Below the pieces are notes generated by a model that worked only from the letters and a program-made list of their open reading frames with translations, was not told the origin of the DNA and searched no databases. A program made the translations under genes and the position numbers. This document shows, one piece after another, positions 19,787-28,889 of a DNA stretch of 64,000 bases; within the stretch, counting starts at the first letter, position 1, and each line of letters starts with the position of its first letter. This DNA comes from Candidatus Sedimenticola sp. (ex Thyasira tokunagai). GTDB taxonomy: Bacteria > Pseudomonadota > Gammaproteobacteria > Chromatiales > Chromatiaceae. The stretch spans positions 2,542,598 to 2,606,597 of the forward strand of contig CP134874.1 in NCBI GenBank assembly GCA_037318855.1, written 5' to 3'.

Positions 19787-19888
19787 ACCTAGATTCCGCA
19801 GTTGACCGCTCCATTCTGCGGCTAACTCACTGACATGAGAACCATTGATATCAATTTACGTTTTCACCTGCTGGATGAGCCACGCTAC

Positions 19889-20004
19889 GGAGTGAACTGC
19901 ACGCTTGCGGTGGCGCATGGCGGCGTTACAACTCCTTGGAATAGAATAACTATTACGCGTCGTTGTGCCTTGCCCTGCGCCACCGCAAACGCACACTTCA
20001 CCCC
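19889..20004. repeat. Imperfect 29-bp inverted repeat pair (MITE-like)
   Basis: The arm at 19889-19917 (GGAGTGAACTGCACGCTTGC...GGCGCA) pairs with 19976-20004 (TGCGCCACCGCAAACGCACA...CACCCC) with only a few mismatches. The unit, about 116 bp, sits between the PAAR gene and the broken methyltransferase and may have replaced its original start region. No target duplication is obvious. Confidence 0.5.
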
Positions 20005-20035
20005 GTCCAACTACGGATTCTAGGTTAAATAGCCC

Positions 20036-21407
20036 TTGCGTCACACACACTTTGAAACCCTGCATCCGGTCTGCCCGCGCTGCCGTCTCGGACAGGCTGG
20101 GGAGCACCCCTTGCTACTCGCCAAGATCCTGCGGGAAGAGGAGGAGCGTGTTCTTGAGGGACTACTGCACTGTTCAAATTCGGCCTGCCGGCAGGAGTAT
20201 CCGATCATCGATGGGGTGCCGATCATCGTCCCAAATGTGCGGGCGTACCTCAGTGACAACCTGCCCCACCTGACCTCACGGGATGACCTTCCGGAGACAC
20301 TGGAGTCCCTGCTGGGGGATGCTGCAGGCCCCGACACCCTGTACAACAGCACCCGGCAGTATCTCAGCACCTATACCTGGGACAACTATGGTGACCTGGG
20401 TCCTGATATAGAGGCCGATACGGCTATCAAGCCAGGTGCAGTGAAACGGTGTCTGGAGGCGGGCCTGACATTGCTTGGCGAAACCACACTAAGCGAGTCT
20501 TCGATTTCGTGATGCAAAACGGGACATCCAAGTCCCCCTTTTGCACTCAATCTTTGACAGCCTATTAGTGCCCCGGCCGTCCTGGTCACTGACCGCTACG
20601 CGATAACATCGCAAGCTCGTTACCGCTTCGCAGTCAGTTCCCAGTGACTGGACGCCGTGTTCGGATGCCTACTTTGCTTCCCCTCTGGCGCGCTACGCGC
20701 ACGACGGGTAAGCAGTGCGGCCTCACGGCTACCGGGGATTACCAGCCTTCGCTTCGCTCTCCATGGCTGGCAGCGAGGGTCCGGCGATCGATATCGGTTG
20801 CGCCGTTGGTCGCAGTAGCTTTGAACTTGCCGCAAACAGCAATCGGCTGGTACTAGGTATAGATACGAATTTTTCCATGCTGCGCGTTGCGCAAGGGGTG
20901 CTGGCTGACAATAGGGTGCGCTATCCAAGACGCCGTACAGGTATCGTCTATGATCGTCAGGAATTCGAAGTGAAGTTCAACCATTCAAAACAGGTAGACT
21001 TCTGGGCCTGCGATGGTCTCGCCCTGCCCTTTTCCGACAACAGCTTTGGTCTGGCGGTGGGACTGCATGTACTCGATTCAGTCACCTCACCGCGTGAGCT
21101 TCTTGAATCCATCGGCCGGGCACTTCAGCCTGGCGGATCCACTATCATCGCCACTCCCTATGACTGGTCAGCAGTGGTGACACCCATAGAGGCTTGGATC
21201 GGAGGCCACTCCCAACGTGGCCCAGACCAAGGAGCCAGTGAGCCTTTACTGAGATCGTTACTCACCCCCGGTGCGCATCCCCAGTCTATAGACGGATTGC
21301 AAATCACCAATGAGCTGATGGATTTCCCCTGGCATACACGGATACACGATCGCAGCACCATGAGCTACAGCGTACATCTGGTGACGGCAAAATCGATCAA
21401 ATCCTGA
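20036..21407 (+). pseudogene. Trm112-like zinc ribbon + SAM methyltransferase, interrupted by element copy A
   Basis: The first half (20036-20489, from a TTG start without a ribosome site; in-frame stop right upstream) carries CPRC...C-x4-C and EYPIIDGVPIIV, a Trm112-like zinc ribbon found fused to methyltransferases. It is cut by a 286-bp insert at 20490-20775. The second half resumes at 20776 with GPAIDIGCAVGRSSFELA (SAM motif I), DFWACDGLALPFSDNSFGLAV and LQPGGSTIIATPYDWS, ending at 21407. Deleting the insert exactly joins E-T-T to Q-G-P-A-I-D in frame, a complete protein of about 362 residues. As it stands the insert brings an early stop. A separate product from a start inside the insert is possible but unlikely to fold. 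The substrate is unknown. Confidence 0.75.
20490..20775 (+). mobile_element. 286-bp structured repeat element, copy A (inside the methyltransferase gene)
   Basis: Begins TAAGCGAGTCTTCGATTTCG and ends GGCTGGCAGCG. It is nearly identical to copy B (24338-24623) and clearly homologous to copy C (42062-42348); all three are in the same orientation. Hairpins visible: TGCAAAA-C-GGGAC / GTCCC-C-CTTTTGCA near the left end, GCGAT-AAC-ATCGC, CAGTCA/TGACTG, GCGCG-CTA-CGCGC, GGTAA/TTACC and a right-end CCAGCC/GGCTGG. No convincing protein is encoded. There is no target duplication and the right flank is AGGG. Probably a non-autonomous mobile RNA-like element. Confidence 0.8.
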
Positions 21408-21420
21408 GGCGTCGTAACGT

Positions 21421-21855
21421 TTAGGCTACATTAATCTCAAAGCTTCGAAGCATCTGATCGAACAGAGGATCAGAATTCGCCGACTGGGAGGCCAAGTCGG
21501 TGGCGGTAAGGATATATTTTCGCGGCTGCTCTCCCGGAACGAACAGCACGACCTGTTTCTGCCGGATGCGTGCGGGTTCCTTGCCCCACTCGTAGACGCT
21601 CATAACACCATCACTGGTGCCACGCTTTCCGGCTGCCTGGCTGACAAGCTTAAACTCCTCAACCTTCTGTTGTAGGCCGTCCAACTGCTCCTTGACATAC
21701 TTCTGAAGATCAAACGCCCCCACCACTGCTTCGAACCTCACCATCAGGTTCGCTGCATAACCGCCCTTTTCCGGAAATGCAAAGGTGTAGACGGATGCGT
21801 CGACACACTCTTCCGGCACATCAATTACAAATCCGGACCCCTGAAACATGGGCAT
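21421..21855 (-). CDS. DcrB/DUF1795-like protein, candidate Eag-type T6SS adaptor
   Basis: 144 residues, no signal peptide, starting MPMFQGSGFVIDVPEECVDASVY. The alternating strands and the helix DLQKYVKEQLDGLQQKVEEF fit the DUF1795/DcrB fold. In T6SS loci cytoplasmic DUF1795 proteins (EagR, EagT) are chaperones that bind the N-terminal membrane segments of effectors and load them onto VgrG/PAAR. The neighbourhood (PAAR upstream, sheath paralogue and vgrG downstream) supports that role. It is transcribed toward the methyltransferase. Confidence 0.7.
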   Translation of the reverse strand: MPMFQGSGFVIDVPEECVDASVYTFAFPEKGGYAANLMVRFEAVVGAFDLQKYVKEQLDGLQQKVEEFKLVSQAAGKRGTSDGVMSVYEWGKEPARIRQKQVVLFVPGEQPRKYILTATDLASQSANSDPLFDQMLRSFEINVA

Positions 21856-21937
21856 ATATCTACTCCTAACCTAATCTAACCGTAACTATTCAGCTGCAAA
21901 TACACAGGATGAGTGATCACATCTTACTGCACACTCC

Positions 21938-22020
21938 CTGTAGGAGCGGTCTCTCGGACCGCGATGGAGCGGGCGCCTTGGTACGACTGTTCATCGCGCA
22001 TTGAAAAAGTGCTCCTACAG
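21938..22020. repeat. REP-like palindromic unit
   Basis: CTGTAGGAGC at 21938 pairs with GCTCCTACAG at 22011-22020. Inside the left part is a perfect hairpin GCGGTC-TCTCG-GACCGC (21946-21962). The 'GTAGGAGCGG' start is the hallmark of Pseudomonas-type REP sequences. It lies in the 283-bp gap between the DUF1795 gene and the sheath paralogue. Confidence 0.7.
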
Positions 22021-22138
22021 CCAGCCCCGTAGATGCAACCTACCAATCCCAGTCTATGTAGCTGAATAGATACATCTAAACTAACACTGGTTCAATGTGT
22101 AAGGAGCCTCTTTGTTTGGCATAGAGCGCTTTTAAAAA

Positions 22139-23665
22139 CTAACCCCATGGCCCCGACAGTGCAGCCCCGGGAGAGGCGATAGACTGGAAGCGCAGCACCC
22201 TTACGGTATTACGATTGCGGTAACTGAGTAGCGGCATCAACCCCTGAGCCAAAATCGCCTCTCCTGTACGCTCGCTGAGTAGGGTTTCGGCACAAGGCAT
22301 CAGTCTACGTTCTCCGTCATCATCATAGGTATAGGCGGGCAGGTCCTCAATATCCTGCAGGTCACCGGGCTCCATGGCCCAGCCACGCTCTTGAAAGGCA
22401 GTCCCAAGCAGCATGGCACAGGCGTAAGCTGGACTGCCCCAAAGAAGAGAATCATGATCGGGGCTCGAAGATCCGGCAATCTCTTCAAAGCGGAAGCTAT
22501 CGATCTCATCCCCCTGACGTCCATAGGGAAGACGCAACAACACCCGGGGCAGCGCCAATCCTATCCATGGTGCAACAGAACTCCCTCGCAAGGCCTGCCA
22601 AGACCGTTCCATCTCTCTCTCCAGCCCTTGCCAATTTTCTGCAGCCGGACTGTCTACCAACGAGGAGCATCCCAATATCGCTGGTGACGCAGCGGCCAGG
22701 AATGGACCGCCGGCATGTGATGCAATGGCACCCAGGGCTGCCAATAGAGTTGTCTCTTCCTTATCAGGCCCAAAACGATAATCACCAACAAGCAGAGACC
22801 AAGGCTCCCCTCCCAGAGTTCTAATACCCTGCTCCACCAGCAATCGGTAGAGTCCCGAGTTTTCCGGATCCCCCCCTGCGCCGGCCACATCCGCCGCCAA
22901 CTCCTCTTTAGAGACATCCAGTAGATACAGCTTCAACTCTTCACCGGTCTCCAGGCCACTTACCAGCCGATGAACCGATCGCCAGGTCGACTCCAGAGCT
23001 TGAAATGCCGGCTTATGGAGCAGACCCCGCATCTGGCTACTGATGGCATCATCCACCGATGAGATGTAGGCCTCCTGCTGCTGGGTATCTTGCCGCACCA
23101 CATAGGGAGCGACGATATCCCGGATAAACTTATCAACACCGGCTGACTCGGCCACTGTTGCCGCTTCCGGTTCGCTTGGCGCCTTGCCCAGCAAACGTTG
23201 AAACATATTATCTTCGTTTTCCTGCTGCTGTGAGGTAGCCGGCTCACTGTCGGTGGGCTCCTTTGCCGGCATTGCATCGAATTTCAGTTCCGCTGCCGCT
23301 TGGGGAAAAGTTTCCGGATTTGCCAATCTACTACGCAGTGATCTGAGAGACGTGAACAGCTCCAATCGTTGGTAGAGCGCATCGGGATGAAAATCATCCA
23401 GCTCGGCAAATTCCAGAATCTGCGCCGCCCCTCCCAGTGGAAACTCTAAACGTGGCCGATAGCGCTCAATCAGTGTCTCGAAATTATCTACATCTACCGT
23501 CGACAGTGGACGTGCAGCGAGGCTCTCCCCACTCTCCATCACACCACGGTTAGCCCGGCCGCTGAAATCCCCCATCATGAGAATTCGCATGGCCCCTTCA
23601 CCACGTCTCTTGCCTGCTACACCAGCTGTTGAGAATCCGAACTCAAACTCCATTCGCCCCGGCAT
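22139..23665 (-). CDS. Fused TssB-TssC-like sheath protein (paralogue)
   Basis: 508 residues. Residues about 25-125 match TssB: RILMMGDFSGR, VDVDNFETLIERYRPRLEF, FAELDDFHPDALYQRLELF and LRSLRSRLANPETF align with the tssB product of this window (VMGVMADLSGK, IDVDNFDDRLKSMKPR, FESMDDFSPAAVAQKV). After an acidic Q/E-rich linker (about 130-175), residues 178-500 match TssC: AFQALESTWRSVHRLVSGLETGEELKLYLLDVSK, TLGGEPWSLLVGDYRF, LALPRVLLRLPYG. So one chain carries both sheath modules, in addition to the separate tssB and tssC. It cannot simply be a sheath duplicate; an accessory cap, baseplate part or effector-associated role is open. It is divergent from vgrG. Confidence 0.75.
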   Translation of the reverse strand: MPGRMEFEFGFSTAGVAGKRRGEGAMRILMMGDFSGRANRGVMESGESLAARPLSTVDVDNFETLIERYRPRLEFPLGGAAQILEFAELDDFHPDALYQRLELFTSLRSLRSRLANPETFPQAAAELKFDAMPAKEPTDSEPATSQQQENEDNMFQRLLGKAPSEPEAATVAESAGVDKFIRDIVAPYVVRQDTQQQEAYISSVDDAISSQMRGLLHKPAFQALESTWRSVHRLVSGLETGEELKLYLLDVSKEELAADVAGAGGDPENSGLYRLLVEQGIRTLGGEPWSLLVGDYRFGPDKEETTLLAALGAIASHAGGPFLAAASPAILGCSSLVDSPAAENWQGLEREMERSWQALRGSSVAPWIGLALPRVLLRLPYGRQGDEIDSFRFEEIAGSSSPDHDSLLWGSPAYACAMLLGTAFQERGWAMEPGDLQDIEDLPAYTYDDDGERRLMPCAETLLSERTGEAILAQGLMPLLSYRNRNTVRVLRFQSIASPGAALSGPWG

Positions 23666-23707
23666 TTCACACCCCTTTTTTAGAAGCCCAGTATCATTGT
23701 AGCCCTT

Positions 23708-23868
23708 GGGAGCCTCTGAATAAGTCTGGTTAAATTTAGGTTGAAATAAAATTGCCTCAATTTGTTTCGAAGTGAGTAGTAACAGCCATTCTATTACTGC
23801 AATCTATCGGAGTGAATTGGGGAAATTTTAGCCGGTGTAAAGCAATCACGACTTATTCAGAGGCTCCC
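23708..23868. mobile_element. 161-bp MITE with perfect 18-bp terminal inverted repeats
   Basis: GGGAGCCTCTGAATAAGT at 23708-23725 is repeated exactly in inverse at 23851-23868. The inner 125 bp have no coding potential. The termini resemble those I associate with IS5-type elements (GGGAGCCTCTG), so it may be mobilised by such a transposase. No flanking duplication is seen. It fills most of the 330-bp divergent promoter region between the sheath paralogue and vgrG, so it probably influences expression of both. Confidence 0.75.
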
Positions 23869-23995
23869 TCTATTTACTTCTGCAGTCAATTCACCTGATT
23901 AACAACGCCAATAAACCTCTTACCGGTGTGGGCAAAGTTTAGCAAGATAATATAGACTCATCTTACAGGTGTAAGAGTCAGGGAGGCGTACCAAC

Positions 23996-26279
23996 GTGCC
24001 AATTATTCAAACAGAAAGAAACATTTCCATCTCTACCCCCCTGGGAGAGGACGTACTGGTCTTCCAACGCATGGACGCTAGTGAAAGTCTCAGTCAACTA
24101 TTTAATTACGAGTTGGAACTGCTGAGTGATGGTGGGGAAATTCTCTATGAAGACCTGCTCGGCCAGACCGCCACCGTAACCCTGACCAAAGATGATGATT
24201 CTAAGCGCTACTTCAACGGCTATATCACCAACTTCTCCTATGGCGGCACCCAAGACCGCTTTAGCCGCTATCGTGCCACCCTGAAGCCCTGGCTCTGGTT
24301 TCTCTCACGCACCACAGACTGCAGGATATTTCAGCAATAAGCGAGTCTTCGATTTCGTGATGCAAAACGGGACATCCAAGTCCCCCTTTTGCACTCAATC
24401 TTCGACAGCCTATTAGTACCCCGGCCGTCCTGGTCACTAACCGCTACGCGATAACATCGCAAGCTCGTTACCGCTTCGCAGTCAGTTCCCATTGACTGGA
24501 CGCCGTGTTCGGATATCTACTTTGCTTCCCCTCTGGCGCGCTGCGCGCACGACGGGTAAGCAGTGCGGCCTCACGGCTACCGGGGATTACCAGCCCTCGC
24601 TTCGCTCTCCATGGCTGGCAGCGAAGGCAGTCCCTGACATTATCAAAGAGGTATTCAAGGAACATGGCTTTTCGGGATATGTCAGGGATGACTTGATCGG
24701 CAAATATCACGACTGGGAATACTGTGTGCAGTATCGGGAATCCGACCTCAACTTCGTCAGCCGGCTGATGGAACAGGAGGGGATCTACTACCACTTCGAA
24801 CATGAAGAGGGCAAACACACCCTGGTACTGGCCGATGAGGTCAGCAACCACGAGAGCGTGAACAACATTCCTTACTTCCCCCCCGATGTGCATAATCGCC
24901 GCGAGGCAGAGCACATCGAATCCTGGCTACTGAACTCAGAGGTACAGCCGGGCAGCTACCGGACAGCCGATTTCGACTTCGAAAAACCCAAGACCGAACT
25001 GCAGGGCATATCCTCCAGCCCGGCAGTTCATTCGCAGGCCGAAGGGGAGATATATGACTACCCGGGCGAATACACAGAGACTTCGGTTGGGGACAACTAT
25101 GCCAAGATTCGTCTTCAGGAGTTGCAGACCCCCTACGAAATCGCCGCCGGCAGTGGCGATGCCCGAAAGATCTCCGTCGGCAGCCTGTTCACCCTGGAGC
25201 AATTCCCGCGGGAGGATCAGAATCGGGAATACCTGATCACCTCCGCCGAGTACCAGATCTGTTCCGATGACTATATCTCCGGCGCAGACCCAGGCATGGC
25301 ACAAATATATAGCTGCAAATTCAAGGCCATGATCTCAGACAGGGAATATCGCCCGCCGCGGCTAACGCGCAAGCCGGTGGTTCGGGGCCCCCAGACCGCC
25401 ATGGTGGTGGGTCCCTCCGGCGAAGAGATCTGGACGGACCAGTATGGCCGGGTCAAGGTGCAGTTCCACTGGGACCGCTTGGGCAAGAGCGACGAGAACA
25501 GCTCCTGCTGGATTCGCGTGGGCCAGCCATGGGCGGGCAAAACGTGGGGCGGCGTATTCCTGCCCCGTATCGGCCACGAGGTGATTGTGGATTTTCTCGA
25601 AGGCGACCCGGATCGTCCCATCATCACCGGCAGTGTCTACAACGCCGATACCATGCCGCCTTATACACTTCCCGACAACCAGACCCAGTCAGGCTTCAAG
25701 TCCCGCAGTAGCAAGGGGGGTAGCGCCGACAACTTTAACGAGTTGCGCTTTGAGGACAAGAAGGGCGAGGAAGAGGTCTATTTCCATGCCGAGAAAGACT
25801 TCAACCGGGTAGTGGAGAACAACGACACCCTCAAGGTAGGTTTCGAAGACAAGGAAGATGGTGACCAGAGCGTTGAAATCTACAATAACCAAACGACAAA
25901 AATCGGCTGCGCCGCCGCCAGCGATGGCAGCCAGACCACTGAGATACACAAGGATCGTTCAACCACCCTGGAGACGGGTAGTGATGCTATCCAGGTAAAA
26001 ATGGGTGATCGCACCATCAATGTAGATGCAGGTAGTATCTCTGAAGAGGCGGCGCAGTTCATCGAGTTGAAGGTAGGTGCCAGCAGCATCAAGATTGAAC
26101 CAGCCAAGATCACCATCAAATCGGTGGCAATTCTGATCGAGGCTGATGCCACGCTTGATACAAAAAGTACCGTCACCACAATCGATTCCAAGGCTACGCT
26201 TGATGCGAAAAGTCCTATGACCACGGTCAAAGGCGACGCAGTCCTGACGCTCAAGGGCGGCGTGATCATGGTCAACTAA
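23996..26279 (+). pseudogene. vgrG: VgrG (TssI) spike gene, interrupted by element copy B
   Basis: Starts at a GTG with GGGAGG upstream. The first 114 codons (MPIIQTERNISISTPLGEDV ... WFLSRTTDCRIFQQ) are the gp27-like base; a TAA at 24338, the first bases of the 286-bp insert, ends this frame. The gene resumes at 24624 with KAVPDIIKEVFKEHGFSGY, the sequence that normally follows CRIFQ in VgrG proteins, then YRESDLNFVSRLMEQEGIYYHFEHE, the gp5 OB fold (VVGPSGEEIWTDQYGRVKVQFHWD, PRIGHEVIVDFLEGDPDRPIITG) and a repetitive beta-helix up to 26279. Deleting the insert exactly restores a single frame of about 665 residues without a toxic extension. A start inside the insert (24492) keeps the 3' part open, but would give a headless protein. 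Whether the T6SS works depends on this gene or another vgrG elsewhere. Confidence 0.85.
24338..24623 (+). mobile_element. 286-bp structured repeat element, copy B (inside vgrG)
   Basis: Same length and about 96-97% identical by eye to copy A; differences are single substitutions, one of them in the loop of the perfect GCGCG-CTG-CGCGC hairpin (CTA in copy A). It begins with the TAA that closes the vgrG frame and ends GCAGCG; right flank AAGG. No target duplication. Confidence 0.8.
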
Positions 26280-26292
26280 GGGAAGCGGCAAT

Positions 26293-26874
26293 ATGACCCA
26301 GTTGGAACTCAAGAAGGTAACAGCAAAAACAGCATCAGAAGTGTGCATGCTCTATGAGCTGGACGAAGATACCGCCGCCCTGTTAACGGATGAATCCACT
26401 CCTGTTCAACTCCTCACGCGCCTTATGGAAAATGAAAAGTTCCCCGAGGCGGTACACTTTATGGCTTACGCCCTACCTAAACGCGAAGCCGCCTGGCTCG
26501 CCTGCCTTGCCGCACAAGGCACCCTCGATGATGACTCCCCAAAAGCGGATAAGGAGGCTGTCGAGAAGGCTGAAAGGTGGGTCTACCAGACGACCGAAGA
26601 GAACAGGCAGCTGGCCGTGACGGCTGCTGAAACTACCGGCTTTAAAACCTCTGCAGGCCTTGCCGCCGCTGCAGTCGCTTGGAGTGGTGGCAGCCTGGCC
26701 CCGGCAGAGTCCCCCGTGGTGCCCCCTGCTGAAGATCTTACCGGCAAAGCCGTCTGGGCAGCGTTGACACTGGCGGCAGTTGCAGGTGAGCCGGACAAGG
26801 CTCCAGAGAAGTATCGTACTTTTTTCAATCAGGCAGTCAATATAGCTAACGGAGGGTCGGGCAAAGATATCTAG
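26293..26874 (+). CDS. T6SS-associated protein of unknown function (DUF6931-like)
   Basis: 193 residues, soluble, Ala- and Glu-rich, with the pattern LLTRLMENEKFPEAVHFMAYALPKREAAWLACLAA and a later WAALTLAAVAG helix. I associate this pattern with DUF6931, a family found beside vgrG/T6SS genes, but with moderate certainty. It starts 13 bp after vgrG, so it belongs to the same transcript. An adaptor or VgrG-linked role is inference. Confidence 0.6.
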   Translation: MTQLELKKVTAKTASEVCMLYELDEDTAALLTDESTPVQLLTRLMENEKFPEAVHFMAYALPKREAAWLACLAAQGTLDDDSPKADKEAVEKAERWVYQTTEENRQLAVTAAETTGFKTSAGLAAAAVAWSGGSLAPAESPVVPPAEDLTGKAVWAALTLAAVAGEPDKAPEKYRTFFNQAVNIANGGSGKDI

Positions 26875-27224
26875 GCCACCTTTTCCAGGCAGTTTAGTGT
26901 TTGCAAATATGGCTTCGTACGGCTGGTTTTATGTAACGATCAATCGATGAAAGGGTAATTGTTTAAGCATCACTAAAATTCGATGCAAAAGAGGACTCAA
27001 TTTCTGCTCTTTGGGTCTATACTGAGTAGAGGCGGATATCCAAGCACAAAAGCGCATCTCCTGCCCTGTTTTGTGGTTACGGGAGATTGAAAGTCTGTTT
27101 TGCGGAGCATAGAATAAAAAGTGTGGTTTCTTTTGGTACCTACTATCTAAATTAAAACAATCAACTTGCCAAGGATATGTCGGCATTTATCCCGAGTGTA
27201 AAGTGAGTCACAAACAGGACGTTC
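26875..27224. other. Intergenic region before the T6SS core operon
   Basis: 350 bp, AT-rich in its right part. A leftward 85-codon frame (26929-27186) has no ribosome site and no recognised relatives. The promoter of tssA should lie here, but neither a good sigma-70 pair nor a sigma-54 -24/-12 element could be identified by eye. Confidence 0.4.
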
Positions 27225-28340
27225 ATGATGAGCGCAATAGACACCGAGGCACTGCTCCAGGAGATCTCCAGCGATACCCCCTGCGGCGAGGATCTGGAGT
27301 ACGATCCTGCATTTATCGAGTTGGAAAACATCGCCAAAGGCAAAGCTGAACAGCAGATTGGTGATTCAATCATCGAGGGTGAAGCCGCAGATTGGAAGCA
27401 GGTTCAAAAAAAGTCCCTCGAACTCCTCGCCCAAACCAAAGATATCCGTGTATTGATCTATCTCATTCGGTCAATACTCCACATGGACGGACTAACCAGT
27501 TTTAGAGACGCCCTGGTTCTCCTCAAAGAACTGCTCAGTCGCTATTGGGAGCAAATTCATCCTCAATTGGATGAGGATGACGGTGACCCCACCATGCGCA
27601 TCAATGCCCTTGTCACCCTGTTTGACGAGGAGAGCGTACTTCGCCCCCTGCGCATGGTTCCTCTGGTCCAATCCCGTATGTTAGGTAGTTTTGGCTTACG
27701 TGATATAGCCATAGCAACGGGGGAGACAGCGCCACCTGCCAATTACGAACCTGTAGAAAAATCCACCATCGATGGCGCCTTTATGGATGCCGACCTTGAC
27801 GATCTTCAGGCCAGCGCGACTGCGGCAACTGAAGCCATCGATCAGATCACCGAAATCGAGAGTTTTATAACTGATCAGGTTGGCGTCGCCAACGCCGCCA
27901 GTTTTTCAGACCTGACGAGCATACTCAAAGAAGCCCAGCAGACCCTCAGTGAACAGCTGACGAGACGCGGTGTTGGCCAAACTGACGAAACAGGCAACAG
28001 CGATGCGGCCAGTGGCGAAGCAATGGCGACCGGTGGCAACCAGAGTGGTCCCGCCCTGAGCGGTCAGATCAATAGCCGTCAGGATGTAGCCCGTGTTCTG
28101 GATAAAATAACCGACTACTACACCCAATATGAACCGACCAGCCCGGTCCCTCTACTGATAGGCAGGGTACGAAGACTGGTCCATATGGATTTTATGGAGA
28201 TCATGAAGAACCTTGCACCAGATGGTATCTCCCAAGTGGAGATGATCCGTGGCCCGGAAGATGAAGTACAAACCAGGCCGGAAACCACTGAACAAGAAAG
28301 TAGCGGAGGTAGTGGAGGAAGTGGAGGAAGTGATTGGTAA
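27225..28340 (+). CDS. tssA: T6SS protein TssA (ImpA family)
   Basis: 371 residues. TssA organises baseplate and sheath assembly. The N-terminal ImpA_N region is clear: SSDTPCGEDLEYDPAFIELE, ADWKQVQKKSLELLAQTKDIRVLIYLIRSI, YWEQIHPQLDEDDGDPTMRINAL. The C-terminal part is shorter than in ring-forming long TssA forms and ends in a glycine-serine repeat (SSGGSGGSGGSDW). First gene of the core operon, 36 bp before tssB. Two ATGs stand in tandem at the start. Confidence 0.9.
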   Translation: MMSAIDTEALLQEISSDTPCGEDLEYDPAFIELENIAKGKAEQQIGDSIIEGEAADWKQVQKKSLELLAQTKDIRVLIYLIRSILHMDGLTSFRDALVLLKELLSRYWEQIHPQLDEDDGDPTMRINALVTLFDEESVLRPLRMVPLVQSRMLGSFGLRDIAIATGETAPPANYEPVEKSTIDGAFMDADLDDLQASATAATEAIDQITEIESFITDQVGVANAASFSDLTSILKEAQQTLSEQLTRRGVGQTDETGNSDAASGEAMATGGNQSGPALSGQINSRQDVARVLDKITDYYTQYEPTSPVPLLIGRVRRLVHMDFMEIMKNLAPDGISQVEMIRGPEDEVQTRPETTEQESSGGSGGSGGSDW

Positions 28341-28376
28341 GGTTCCGAGGCTAATACATCAACCAGGAGGTGACTT

Positions 28377-28886
28377 GTGGCAAAAAGCAGCCAGAAATTT
28401 ATAGCTAAAAATCGCGCACCGCGCGTCCAGATCGAGTATGACGTTGAAGTTTACGGTGCGGAAAAGAAGGTACAGCTTCCGTTTGTAATGGGCGTGATGG
28501 CAGACCTCTCCGGTAAGCCGGAAGAGGCGCTACCAGCGGTCGCAGAGCGCAAGATGCAGGAGATCGACGTAGATAACTTTGATGATCGCCTCAAGTCGAT
28601 GAAACCACGAGTGGCAGTTCAGGTGCCGAACACCCTCACCGGGGAAGGCAACCTCAGCGTTGATCTTACCTTCGAGAGCATGGATGATTTCTCCCCCGCC
28701 GCAGTGGCACAAAAAGTTGGTGCCTTGAATGAACTACTCAAGGCACGTACCCAGTTATCCAACCTGATGACCTACATGGACGGCAAGGTGGGTGCGGAGG
28801 AGTTGATATCCAAGGCATTGAATGATCCGGCACTATTGCAGTCACTCGCGTCGGCACCAAAACCCTCAGACTCCGAGGAGGAATAA
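28377..28886 (+). CDS. tssB: T6SS small sheath protein TssB (VipA)
   Basis: 169 residues, GTG start behind a near-perfect AGGAGGTG. Pattern SSQKFIAKNRAPRVQIEYDVE, PFVMGVMADLSGKPEE, EIDVDNFDDRLKSMKPR and FESMDDFSPAAVAQKV is typical. It forms the contractile sheath with TssC, encoded 3 bp downstream. Confidence 0.95.
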   Translation: MAKSSQKFIAKNRAPRVQIEYDVEVYGAEKKVQLPFVMGVMADLSGKPEEALPAVAERKMQEIDVDNFDDRLKSMKPRVAVQVPNTLTGEGNLSVDLTFESMDDFSPAAVAQKVGALNELLKARTQLSNLMTYMDGKVGAEELISKALNDPALLQSLASAPKPSDSEEE

Positions 28887-28889
28887 AAA

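Noticed and set aside
20490..20775. Group I or group II intron identity for the 286-bp element
   Set aside because: No group II domain V/boundary motifs were seen. For a group I intron the 5' exon should end in T, but placing the leading T in the exon makes a TAG codon in vgrG when joined in frame. Splicing of another kind is not excluded.
24492..24623. Protein-coding frame inside the element (MTGRRVRISTLL... and the reverse-strand frame)
   Set aside because: The frames run through palindromes, differ in composition from real genes here and are not kept in copy C.
26929..27186. Leftward 85-residue frame before tssA as a transposase remnant
   Set aside because: No ribosome site, no catalytic motif and no recognised relatives; left as intergenic.
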